Below are positions 6,943-15,807 of a stretch of 37,569 nucleotides of DNA, piece after piece. Source of the stretch: Acidobacteriota bacterium (lineage in GTDB: Bacteria; Acidobacteriota; Terriglobia; Bryobacterales; Bryobacteraceae); NCBI GenBank assembly GCA_016871115.1, contig VFZP01000008.1:1-37569 (forward strand), given 5' to 3'. The notes under the pieces were generated by a model that made no database searches, had not been told where the DNA came from, and saw only the letters and a list, made by a program, of their open reading frames with translations. Positions within the stretch are counted from its first letter, which is position 1. Each line of letters begins with the position of its first letter. Position numbers and translations under genes: made by a program.

Positions 6943-8874
6943 TTGGGTCGAATTCGCGTCCTTTCCGACATTGTTGCCAACAAGATCGCCGCTGGCGAGG
7001 TGGTGGAACGGCCAGCCTCGGCCGTCAAGGAGTTGCTTGAGAACTCGCTCGATGCCGGGTCCTCGCGCGTTCGCGTGGAAGCGGAAGCGGGCGGCCGGCG
7101 GCTGATCCGCATCACGGACGATGGGCACGGCATGCTGCGCGACGATGCGCTACTGGCGTTTGAGCGCCACGCGACGTCGAAGCTGGCCGATGTGCATGAC
7201 CTGCTGCAGATTGCCACGCTCGGGTTCCGCGGCGAGGCGTTACCTTCGATCGCTTCGGTGTCGCGGTTGACGCTGGAAACGCGGTCGCCTGAAGAGACCA
7301 CGGGCACCACGGTGGAGATTGCCGGCGGGCGCATTGTGCGCTGCGAAGAGTCTGCTCTGGCGGCGGGTACGGTGATCACCGTGCGCGACCTTTTCTATAA
7401 CGTACCCGCGCGCAAGAAGTTTCTACGGACCGAGCAGACCGAACTCGCGCACATCGCTTCGCTCGTCACGCACTACTCGCTCGCTTATCCGGCCAAAAGT
7501 TTTGAGCTGCGGCACAATGGCGCGGAGTTGCTCTCGGTGACCGCGGTCTCGACGCTGCGCGATCGCGTATTCCAGGTGTTCGGTTCGCAGACGCTCGAAG
7601 AACTCATTGACCTGGGACTGACCGAGCGCGAGTTTGCGGGCGATGAAGACGAGGGTTCGCCGCAGCGCACCTACGCGCTGCGCGGATTCGTTTCGCGGCC
7701 GCAGGTGCAGAAGTCGAACCGCAACTCGATCTACGTGTTTGTGAACGGGCGGCTGATTCGCGACCGGCTGTTGCTGCACGCACTCAGCGCGGCGTATCAC
7801 CAGATCATCCCGCCGAACGCCTATCCGTTCGCGCTCCTGTTTCTCGATTGCTCGGTGGCGGAGGTGGACGTGAACGTGCACCCGTCCAAGACCGAAGTGC
7901 GGTTCCGGCGCGGGACGTTTGCGCATGACTTCGTGCGTGATGCGATCAAGGGCGCGCTGAACGCGGCGCGGCCGGTTTCGAGTTTGCCGTTGCCCGCATC
8001 GCCGCCACAGCAGCCCGCCGCGCAGTTGCCGTTTTCCGAGTTTACGCAGAAGCTTGAGAACTTCGCGTATGAGCAGCAGCAGCAACCGCCACAACCACTA
8101 CAGCCGACGGCGGCAGAGCCGGTGATCGCGCTGCGGCAACCGGCGCTGTTCACGCCGCCCGCGCCCGATGTGACGATCGCCCCGCCCGTGCCGGCGGCGC
8201 TGATGCAACCGGGATCGCGGCAACGGCGCATACCGGATACGCATGGTCCGTTGCCGCCGGGACTGGCCGCCGAGCCCGCGGCGAGTCTCGATGCGCTGCG
8301 CAATCTGCATCCGCTGGGGCAACTGCATGACAGCTTCATCATTGCCGCGTCCGCCGACGGATTGTGGATCATCGATCAGCATGTGGCGCATGAACGCATC
8401 CTGTTTGAAAAGGTGCTGCGGCAGATGGCGCTGGGACAAGTGGAGCGGCAATCGCTGTTGATGCCGATCCTGCTGGAACTGACCGCCGCGCAGCAGGTAG
8501 AGTGCGAGCGTATCTCGGCAGACCTTGAGGCCGTGGGCTTTGAGATTGAGCCGTTCGGCCCGCGCACGATTGCCGTGAAGGCCGCGCCCGCCGATGTTTC
8601 CACCGGCGAAGTGGGGCGCGTGATCTTCGAGATTCTGGAGATCGCCGACCAGGAGATGCGGCAGACATCGTTTGCCGACATCCGGCACGATATGGCTGCT
8701 TCGATTGCGTGCCGCGCGGCGATCAAGATCAACAATCCGCTCGATCCGCGGCGGATGCAGTGGCTGTTGGACGAACTGGCGGCGACGCAGTTTCCGATGT
8801 CTTGTCCGCACGGGCGGCCGATTGCGCTGCGGTATCCGACGCGGGAGATCTTGAAGGGCTTCCACAGGATCTAG
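6943..8874 (+). CDS. mutL: DNA mismatch repair protein MutL
   Basis: A 643-residue MutL with an intact GHKL ATPase domain: KELLENSLDAGS (29-40), DDGHGM and FRGEALPSI, then the transducer domain ending in DVNVHPSKTEVRF. A proline- and glutamine-rich linker joins the C-terminal endonuclease/dimerisation domain with DQHVAHERILFE (the DQHAx2Ex4E endonuclease motif with Val for Ala), ACRAAIKI and CPHGRP. It should nick the daughter strand after MutS finds a mismatch, as in MutH-less bacteria. The usual MGRIRVLS start corresponds to TTG 6943; an in-frame TTG at 6916 is possible but adds non-conserved residues. No Shine-Dalgarno is seen and TATAAT is six bases upstream, so it may be leaderless. The TAG stop falls inside the dispersed repeat at 8871. 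Confidence 0.95.
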   Translation: MGRIRVLSDIVANKIAAGEVVERPASAVKELLENSLDAGSSRVRVEAEAGGRRLIRITDDGHGMLRDDALLAFERHATSKLADVHDLLQIATLGFRGEALPSIASVSRLTLETRSPEETTGTTVEIAGGRIVRCEESALAAGTVITVRDLFYNVPARKKFLRTEQTELAHIASLVTHYSLAYPAKSFELRHNGAELLSVTAVSTLRDRVFQVFGSQTLEELIDLGLTEREFAGDEDEGSPQRTYALRGFVSRPQVQKSNRNSIYVFVNGRLIRDRLLLHALSAAYHQIIPPNAYPFALLFLDCSVAEVDVNVHPSKTEVRFRRGTFAHDFVRDAIKGALNAARPVSSLPLPASPPQQPAAQLPFSEFTQKLENFAYEQQQQPPQPLQPTAAEPVIALRQPALFTPPAPDVTIAPPVPAALMQPGSRQRRIPDTHGPLPPGLAAEPAASLDALRNLHPLGQLHDSFIIAASADGLWIIDQHVAHERILFEKVLRQMALGQVERQSLLMPILLELTAAQQVECERISADLEAVGFEIEPFGPRTIAVKAAPADVSTGEVGRVIFEILEIADQEMRQTSFADIRHDMAASIACRAAIKINNPLDPRRMQWLLDELAATQFPMSCPHGRPIALRYPTREILKGFHRI

Positions 8875-8955
8875 TCCACATATCTCACCGGCTTTCTGCT
8901 GGGACACGCGATCAGGCCGTGCCTACTTCGTTGCGCTTGCTCACCGTGCTCGACA
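8871..8955 (+). repeat. Dispersed 85-bp repeat, copy A
   Basis: This segment matches 25447-25531 in the same orientation without gaps, with five mismatches in 85 bases by hand alignment. It begins CTAGTCC, whose TAG is the mutL stop codon. No ORF is convincing in it. It may be a mobile intergenic element; two copies in one window suggest many in the genome. Confidence 0.8.
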
Positions 8956-9243
8956 AACCTCGCCGATTCCCCTTTGCCGGATTCGTTACCCGCGAAGAAA
9001 GAAAACGTTTCGGTCAAAAGGAGATTTCTACAGGCAGAAAACAAAGCAGCCCACCATGGTCCAGCAATGGTGGAGGTAGCAGCAAGCATCACGCTCCGAG
9101 TTCCGCTACGGCGGCCACGCAGATGCCCAACGGGCAAACCATCATCGTCAACCCTCGGCGGAAGCGGCGCTCCTGCGCCGAGCGGGCCGGCGATTCTTGA
9201 GGATTCACACCGCTCATTGTCATTCTGCTAGCATCCAGGTATT
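8956..9243. other. Intergenic stretch with a weak small-ORF candidate
   Basis: Between the repeat and the second SelA-like gene there is no recognisable gene. A purine-rich AAAGGAG occurs near 9018 and a frame ending at TGA 9198-9200 encodes MPNGQTIIVNPRRKRRS near its end. It has no clear start after the AAAGGAG and no recognised family, so it may be a gene remnant. TGCTAGCA at 9228-9235 is a self-complementary octamer just upstream of the next gene. Confidence 0.3.
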
Positions 9244-10806
9244 GTGTTGCGCCGATCCATCTTCTCTGCCGCCGGCTGGGCGATGTTGCTTGAAAAGTTC
9301 GCCGTCACGGCACAGGCCGCGGCCATGCGCATCGGTCCGGATATCTATCAATCAATCGGAGTGAAGCCGATCATCAACTGCAAAGGTACCTTTACACTCA
9401 TTTCCGGCTCCCAGTCGCTACCCGCAGTGAAGGCGGCGATGGAAGCCGCTTCGCGCCACTACGTACATCTGGACGAGTTGATGGAGGCGGCCGGTAAGCG
9501 CCTGGCCGAATTGACCGGCGCCGAGTGGGGCATGGTCTCAAACGGCTGCGCCGCGGCGCTTTCGCACGCCACGGCTGCCTGCATCGCGGGCGCAGATCCG
9601 GAGAAGGCGCAACGCCTCCCGCATACGGCGGGCATCAAGAACGAGATCATTTCACCGGCGTACTCGCGCAACGTGTATGACCACGCGATTCGCGGCGCGG
9701 GCGGCAAGTTCGTCACGGTGAATAGCAAGGAAGAACTGGAGCGCGCGTTCAACAAGAACACGGCGATGGTGATGATTCTGGCGGGGCCGGGCGACGATGG
9801 TCCGTTGGGGACGCGCGTGGTTTCCGCTGTTGCGAAGCAGCACGGTGTGCCTGTGCTGGTGGACGCCGCGGCCGAACGCCTGAAGGTGCCGAACGTGCAT
9901 CTGGCGGCGGGCGCGGATCTGGTGGCGTATTCCGGCGGCAAGTGTCTGCGCGGGCCGCAAGCGGCAGGCTTGCTGTTGGGGCGTAAGGACGTGGTGAAGG
10001 CCGCGTGGATGCACTCGGCGCCGCATCATGCTTTCGGCCGCCCGATGAAGGCGGGCAAGGAAGAAGTGATGGGCATGCTGGCGGCGGTGGAGATGTGGAT
10101 GAAGCGCGACCACAACGCCGAATGGAAAGAGTGGGAAGGCTGGATTGAGGCGATCGGCAAGGCCGCCGCGCGGGTGGACGGCGTGACGTACAAGATCCGG
10201 CAGCCCAATAGCTTGTCGAACAACGCACCGCAGGTGCAGGTGATGTGGGACGGCGAGAAGATCGGCCTCGGCGGGCAGGAACTCGAAAAGTTGTTGCTCG
10301 ATGGCGAGCCGCGCATCATCGTGGGCGGCGCGGCCGGCGGGCGCCGCACGGGCATCAAGGACAGCTCGATCACGATCATGCCGTACATGATGATGCCGGG
10401 CGATGCGAAGATTGCGGCGGAGCGGATTCATGGGCTGCTGTCGAAGCCGCCGAAGATCGACCGGCCAGCGGTTGCCGCGCCGTCGGTAAACGTGAACGGC
10501 CAGTGGGATGCGGAACTCACCTATGTGCTGGGCAAATCGCAGCACAAGCTTGCGTTTGAGCAGACGGGCGCGCAACTGGTGGGGTCGCACCAGGGAGAGT
10601 ACATCGGCAGCGATCTGCGCGGCACGGTGGAAGGCGATGAGGTGTGGTTCCGCAGTTCGCATCCGTACGAGGGCACGCGCGTGGGCTATGAGTTCACGGG
10701 CAAGGTGGCAGGCGATGCGATCACCGGCACTGTGGATCTGAACGAGTATGGCAAGGCGCAGTTCACCGCGCGCCGGCATCAGTACGGCGGCGGCCGCCGC
10801 CGGTGA
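9244..10806 (+). CDS. SelA-like PLP enzyme with C-terminal beta domain (paralogue 2), exported
   Basis: A 520-residue protein. Residues 1-27 look like a Tat-type signal (LRRSIFSAAGWAM then an Ala-rich segment). Residues 30-410 are the SelA/DgaE-like PLP domain with Lys233 in AYSGGKCLRGPQ and Asp207 in VLVDAAAE. About 100 further residues (from VNVNGQWDAELTYVLG) form a Gly-rich beta domain resembling small lipocalin-like or allene-oxide-cyclase-like barrels; paralogue 1 lacks it. The GTG at 9244 is chosen because the signal begins there. The family includes D-glucosaminate-6-phosphate ammonia-lyase and uncharacterised enzymes paired with amidohydrolases such as the one at 160-1437. The stop overlaps the next start (GTGA), so the methyltransferase-like gene is co-translated. 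Confidence 0.83.
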   Translation: MLRRSIFSAAGWAMLLEKFAVTAQAAAMRIGPDIYQSIGVKPIINCKGTFTLISGSQSLPAVKAAMEAASRHYVHLDELMEAAGKRLAELTGAEWGMVSNGCAAALSHATAACIAGADPEKAQRLPHTAGIKNEIISPAYSRNVYDHAIRGAGGKFVTVNSKEELERAFNKNTAMVMILAGPGDDGPLGTRVVSAVAKQHGVPVLVDAAAERLKVPNVHLAAGADLVAYSGGKCLRGPQAAGLLLGRKDVVKAAWMHSAPHHAFGRPMKAGKEEVMGMLAAVEMWMKRDHNAEWKEWEGWIEAIGKAAARVDGVTYKIRQPNSLSNNAPQVQVMWDGEKIGLGGQELEKLLLDGEPRIIVGGAAGGRRTGIKDSSITIMPYMMMPGDAKIAAERIHGLLSKPPKIDRPAVAAPSVNVNGQWDAELTYVLGKSQHKLAFEQTGAQLVGSHQGEYIGSDLRGTVEGDEVWFRSSHPYEGTRVGYEFTGKVAGDAITGTVDLNEYGKAQFTARRHQYGGGRRR

Positions 10807-11363
10807 GTCTCACCGCGGTCGCCTGGCTGTTGTTCGCGGCTTTTCTTGGCGTCTTCTATGTGAGCCACCGCGAGGTAAAAGCGCGCGTAGCGCCTGCGCC
10901 GGAATGCCGCGTGCGGCGCGAGCATTCTTCCGATGCGGGCATGGCTTTGCAGTTTTCCGGAATGCTGCTGGTGCTGGCCTGGCCCGGTCCAGAGCGGCCG
11001 GAGCGGATGCTTCCGGCGTTGTTGCTGGCTGGTATGGCGATGGGGTTGGCGCGCGCGGCGCTGCGGCATCTCGGCCGGCAGTGGCGCGTGACCGCGGTAG
11101 TGACGGACGATCATGAACTCATCACCACCGGCCCGTACCGCGTCGTCCGCCACCCCGTGTACTCGGCGTGGCTGTTGATGCTGGCCGCAGTGGCGCTGCT
11201 GCGCGGCCCGGTTTTGCTGGGCCCTGTGGCTGCGTGTGTGTTCGCGGCCGGGATGGAGATTCGCGTGCGGGCTGAGGAAAGATTGTTGCGCGAGACATTT
11301 GGAGATCGCTACTCGACGTACGTAAGTTCGACCCGTTGGGCGTATCTGCCGCCGCTGCGATAA
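10803..11363 (+). CDS. Isoprenylcysteine carboxyl methyltransferase-like membrane protein
   Basis: A 186-residue integral membrane protein with about four to five hydrophobic segments and the ICMT/PEMT signature: HELITTGPYRVVRHPVYSAW in the centre, then RAEERLLRETFGDRYSTY near the C-terminus. These residues form the SAM site in the family. Bacterial members methylate varied and mostly unknown lipophilic acids or lipids. The GTG start at 10803 overlaps the preceding TGA, linking it to the SelA-like gene. Function beyond the family cannot be assigned. Confidence 0.85.
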   Translation: MSLTAVAWLLFAAFLGVFYVSHREVKARVAPAPECRVRREHSSDAGMALQFSGMLLVLAWPGPERPERMLPALLLAGMAMGLARAALRHLGRQWRVTAVVTDDHELITTGPYRVVRHPVYSAWLLMLAAVALLRGPVLLGPVAACVFAAGMEIRVRAEERLLRETFGDRYSTYVSSTRWAYLPPLR

Positions 11364-11392
11364 GGCGTGCCGGCCATGGGATGATTTTGTAA

Positions 11393-12347
11393 GTGATTCG
11401 CTTCCTGGTCTTGCTCTTCGCTGTTTTCTCTCGATTGCGCGGGCAGTCTTCCGATGAAGGCACTGTCGATCCGCAACAAGCGGCGAAGGCCGTGGACGAT
11501 GTTCTTTGGCGCCTGGAACTGAGCGAAATCGCTGAGGTCCGCACCTTCCGGTACACCGGGCTGCCTCGTACGGCGGGCGGGAATCCGATGATTCTCTGCG
11601 CCTACAGCTACATCCCCAGGAAGCTGGACCGAAGCAAGAAGTATCCTCTGTTAGTTCTGATCCATGGCGGTGTTCATCGCAACCACATGACGGGCGGGCC
11701 CGCCAACGCCGCCAACATCGTGCGCGAGATGATCGAGCGCGGAGATGTAGTGGTTGCGCCGGACTATCGCGGCAGCACAGGATACGGCGCCGGTTATGCC
11801 AAAGTGATCGACTACGGCGGCAAGGAGAACGAAGATGGGCTGGCGGCGCGCGACTGGATGATCGCACGCTACCCGTTTCTCGATGACCGGCGAGTGGGCC
11901 TGGTGGGCTGGAGCCACGGCGGGATGATTGCGCTTTTCAGTCTCTTTTTTTCACCCGCAGAAGTACGCCTGCGCTTACGCCGGCGTGCCGGTCAGCGATT
12001 TGACCGAGCGGAGGAAGGACCTGAAATCCATGCCCAGAACCATGGAGGAAAGTGCGGGCGCTGCTGCCGCGGCTGACCCGGAGGAGTACCGCAGGCGTTC
12101 TCCGGTTACGTGGGTCTCCAAGCTCGAACGCCCGCTGCTGATTCACGGCAACACCTCCGATGAGACGGTCCGGCCAGTGGAGGTGAACGCTCTGATCAGC
12201 GCCCTGCAGGCAGCGGGCAAGAAGTTCGAGCACAAGCTGTATGAAGCCGCGCCGGACGGGCATCATCTCAACCGGATTGACACGGCGCTGGCGGTGAAAT
12301 CGCGGCGCGAGATCTACGATTTCCTGCAGAGGTATCTGAAGCCATGA
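11393..12347 (+). pseudogene. S9 prolyl-oligopeptidase-like hydrolase, frameshifted at a T7 run
   Basis: A signal peptide (MIRFLVLLFAVFSRLRGQS) and an alpha/beta-hydrolase fold lie in one frame up to about 11945: LVLIHGGVHRN (oxyanion region), PDYRGSTGYG and the nucleophile motif GWSHGG. The homologous protein continues in another frame with NTSDETV (Asp of the triad) and DGHHLN (His). The switch coincides with seven T residues at 11945-11951; removing one T restores a single 317-residue protein with a complete triad. Without slippage the product loses Asp and His. The start is GTG 11393. The stop overlaps the ATG of the following TonB-dependent receptor (ATGA). Confidence 0.8.
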
Positions 12348-15300
12348 GAACGGCCGTTGCCTTTTTCTTCATCGCGCTGGCGGCATACGCGCAAACGAGC
12401 GGCACCATGAGTGGCGCGGTCTCCGATAAATCCGGCGCGCGCGTGCCGGGCGCCAAGATCGTTACGAGCAATGGAACAACGGGTGAGAAACGCGAGACGG
12501 TCTCCGCCGCGAACGGTCAATAAGTGTTGCCGTTCCTCCCGCCCAGCGAATATCGCATCGAAGTCACACTCGCTGGTTTTGGCCAAGCCATCGCCAAGGC
12601 TGTTCTCGGCGTCAGCGAGCGCATTGCTGTCGATGTCACGCTCAAGCCGGCGGCGGTTAGTGAAAAGGTAGAGGTCACGTCGGCGGCGCCGCTGCTGCAA
12701 ACCGAAACGACCGCCTTGGGCCGCGTGGTAGACGGTGCGGCTGTGAAAGAACTGCCACTCTCCAGCCGCAACTTCACTCAGTTGCTCGCGCTCTCTCCTG
12801 GAACGTCGGCTCCACTCAATGACGCCGGAGCGCTCGGCCGAGGTACACAGAACATCTCCTCCGGAGGCGCGCGGCTAGGCTCGAACTCCGTCTACATCGA
12901 TGGCGTGGATGCGATCAATATCCACAGCGGCACGTCGAACGAAAACGCTTTCGGCTCGAACGGCCTGGTGGCGCCTTCGCCGGAAGCCATCCAGGAATTC
13001 AAGGTGCAAACCGGGCTCTACGATGCGCAGAACGGGCGCAGCGGCCGCGCGGCGGTGGTGTTGGTCACTCGCTCCGGCGGGCCCGAGTTTCACGGCATGG
13101 CTTATGAGTTCTTCAGGAATAATGCGCTCAACACCAACAGCTTTTTCTTTAACTCCACTGGACAGGCGCGACCGGTGCTGAAGCAAAATCAATTCGGCGG
13201 CAACCTCGGCGGACCGGTTCGGCGCGATCGCACGTTCTTATTTTTCTCCTATCAGGGCACGCGCCAGCGCAATGGACTGTCCGGTTCCAGCTCATTGAAC
13301 CTGCCGCAGATTCCGCTCGACCGGTCGCGCGCCTCGCTCGGACGTGCGTTTGCGGGATTGCGGGGTACGCGCGGCGGGCCAACCATTGCCGCCGATGGCT
13401 CGAACATCCATCCCGTGGCGACAGCGCTGCTGAATCTGAAGCTTCCCACTGGCAGCTTCGTGATTCCCTCGCCGCAGCGGGACGTGGCGGGGGTGAACTA
13501 CGCCGTTTCGATCCCCGCGCGCTATGAAGAGAATCAGTACATCGCCAACGCCGACCATCAGGTGAGCGCCAGGAACCGGCTGATGTTCAAGTCGATCATT
13601 TCCGCCCAGCCCACCTTTCAGCCCTTGCCCACGGCCACCATCCCGGGTTTCGGCACGACGCAGAACTTCAAGAGCCGTATCATGAGCCTGACCGATACGC
13701 ACGCTTTTTCGGCGGGCCTGATGAACGAGGCGCGCACGGGCTTTTCCCGGCTGTTCGGAGTGGTGCAACAGGAAAATCAGATTCCGCTGTCGTCGATCGG
13801 CATGAAGCGGTTGAACTCAGCCGATTTTGCCGACATCCCACAGATCAGCGTGACCGGCGTTTTCAGCGCGGGCTACAGCATCAATGCCGACCAGGGCGTC
13901 TTTCAGGACACCTTCCACTTTGTCGACACGCTCTCTTGGATCAAAGGCAAGCACCAATTGCGCACGGGTGTGGAAATGCGCCGTTATGTGGATGACTACT
14001 ATCCGAACAATCGCTTCCGCGGCACGCTGACCTTCCAGAGCTTCGGCGACTTTCTCACCGGGCTCTCCGGCGCTCCGCTGGCACAAGGGGGAAACGGAAC
14101 CGGGTTCAGCAACATCAACTCGTCCAGCGTCGCGAGCGGCGTTACCGACCGCATGGATCGCATCACCGATTTCGCCCTGTTCGTGCAAGACGACTGGAAG
14201 GTGAGTTCGCGATTGAGCGTCAACGTCGGCTTGCGATGGGACTATCTCGGCTACGCCGTCGACGCCCTCGGGCGCAATGGCCGCTTCGATACGCGCCTCT
14301 ATGCGCCGCCGCCGGTTGGCGGATCTACGAGTGCGGGGTTCGTGCAGAGCTCCGCGTCCCAGACGCCGCTGGCGGGCATTCCGAAAGTGAGCCCGACGCT
14401 CGTCGACCGCGAGCTCACGCGCAACTTCGCTCCCCGGTTTGGCGTAGCCTGCCGCTTCACGGAGAAACTCGCAGTGCGCGGCGGCTACGGAATCTACTTC
14501 GACCGGCTTTCGAATCAGTTGGGACTGCTCGCCGCGCTTTCGCTGCCGGGTTACGTGCGCACCGATCTGCAGGGCTCGGCCAACAGCTTCGCCACGCTGC
14601 AGGATCCGTTTCCGGCGCTGCCGCAGCGCGCGGCGTTTCCCGTGATGCCGTTGCTGCACTCGCCTCCTTACACCACGGACCGCCCGGCGCTTGGCCTGAA
14701 CTCCGTCGATCCCACCGCGCGCACGCCGTATCTTCAGCAGTGGGGATTGAATATCCAACATCAGTGGAACACGGCAACACTGCTGGAAGTGGGCTACCAG
14801 GGAACCAAAGGAACCCGGCTGGCCACCAGTCGCTTGATCAATCAGCCCATCCTCGCCAGCGCTGAGAACCCGGTCAACGACCAGACTGCCAGCACGGCGG
14901 CCAATGCGCAGCTCCGGGTGCCGCATCTCGGTTTCTCTCCCACCGGGCTCGTCTGGCAGGAGACGTCCACGGACTCGCGCTACAACTCCCTGCAAGCCAG
15001 CGTCACGCGCCGCTTCTCGAAGGGCCTGCGCCTGCTGACGGCGTACACGTGGGCGAAGTCGCTCGACAACAACTCGGGCTCAGGCACCGGTACATCGTTC
15101 ACGCAAACCGATGTCGATCAACTACGGTCCGCGCTGAATCGCGGCGTATCGGACTTCGACCGCACGCACCGGGTGGTGGTGAATTTCAGCTACAGCATCC
15201 CGAAGTGGGGATTCGCGCTGAACCGGACCGCGTTTGGCAAGCGGTTCTTCGATGGCTGGCAGGTGGCGGGAGTCGCTGTCATGCAGAGTGGCACCTCCGT

Positions 15301-15709
15301 CAGCATTCTCGATACAAGCGGCGCGGCGTTCTTTGGAACCTCAAACAGCCGCGCCAGTTGGGCCCCCGGCGCGACGGTGGAGACGGCAAAACGCACCGGA
15401 CGCGCGCAGGACCGGCTGAACGAGTACTTCCACAAAGCCGCCTTTGTAAGAGCCGGCAATCTCCGGGGCGATGCCGGCCGCAACATTCTCCGCGGACCCG
15501 CGCAGCGCAATATGGATCTTTCGGTGAACAAGCGATTCCCCATCAACGACAGAGTGTTCGCAGAATGGCGGACGGAGCTTTTCAACGCGTTCAACCTGAC
15601 GAACTTCGCCAACCCCGGCGGCAGCATCACGGCGGCGACTTGCGGTGTGATCAGGAACACCACCGGCAATCCGCGGGTCATCCAGATGGCGTTGAAAATC
15701 GGCTTTTAG
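12344..15709 (+). pseudogene. Oar-like TonB-dependent receptor, interrupted by an early TAA
   Basis: A frame of 1122 codons with TAA at 12521-12523. Upstream is a signal peptide (MRTAVAFFFIALAAYAQ) and the first half of a carboxypeptidase-regulatory-like domain (SGAVSDKSGARVPGAKIV to AANGQ). The frame resumes VLPFLPPSEYRIEVTLAGFG, so one codon, Tyr in relatives, has become TAA. Then follow the plug domain (LPLSSRNFTQLLALSPG, SVYIDGVDAIN, IQEFKVQTGLYDAQNGRSG) and a large beta-barrel ending ALKIGF. A GTG immediately after the stop could restart translation but without a signal peptide. The family imports large ligands across the outer membrane. The start overlaps the stop of the S9-like hydrolase. 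Confidence 0.85.
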
Positions 15710-15735
15710 GGGCAGCCCTGTCATTTAGACTTCAC

Positions 15736-15766
15736 CAAAACAGGCTATTCTGTTTTGCAATAGCCT
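15736..15766 (+). promoter_or_regulatory. Two mutually exclusive hairpins between receptor genes
   Basis: Two perfect 8-bp stems overlap. Stem 1 is CAAAACAG (15736-15743) with CTGTTTTG (15750-15757), loop GCTATT. Stem 2 is AGGCTATT (15742-15749) with AATAGCCT (15759-15766), loop of nine bases. They share bases 15742-15743, and the 3' arm of stem 1 lies in the loop of stem 2, so only one can form. Neither is followed by a clear T-tract. It sits in the 98-base gap upstream of the second receptor, whose SD (AGGAG, 15796-15800) lies 30 bases on. Confidence 0.55.
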
Positions 15767-15807
15767 CTCCCCGTTTTGCGAAGTTCATTTTTCCTAGGAG
15801 TGCGTGC

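Noticed and set aside
5741-10806. SelA-like genes as selenocysteine synthases
   Set aside because: Both have export signals, there are two of them, and no selB, selD or selenocysteine tRNA is visible in the window. The family includes several non-selenium lyases.
15049-15807. N-terminal extension of the second receptor gene
   Set aside because: The frame is open but overlaps the barrel of the first receptor in another phase. A strong SD and signal peptide mark ATG 15808 as the start.
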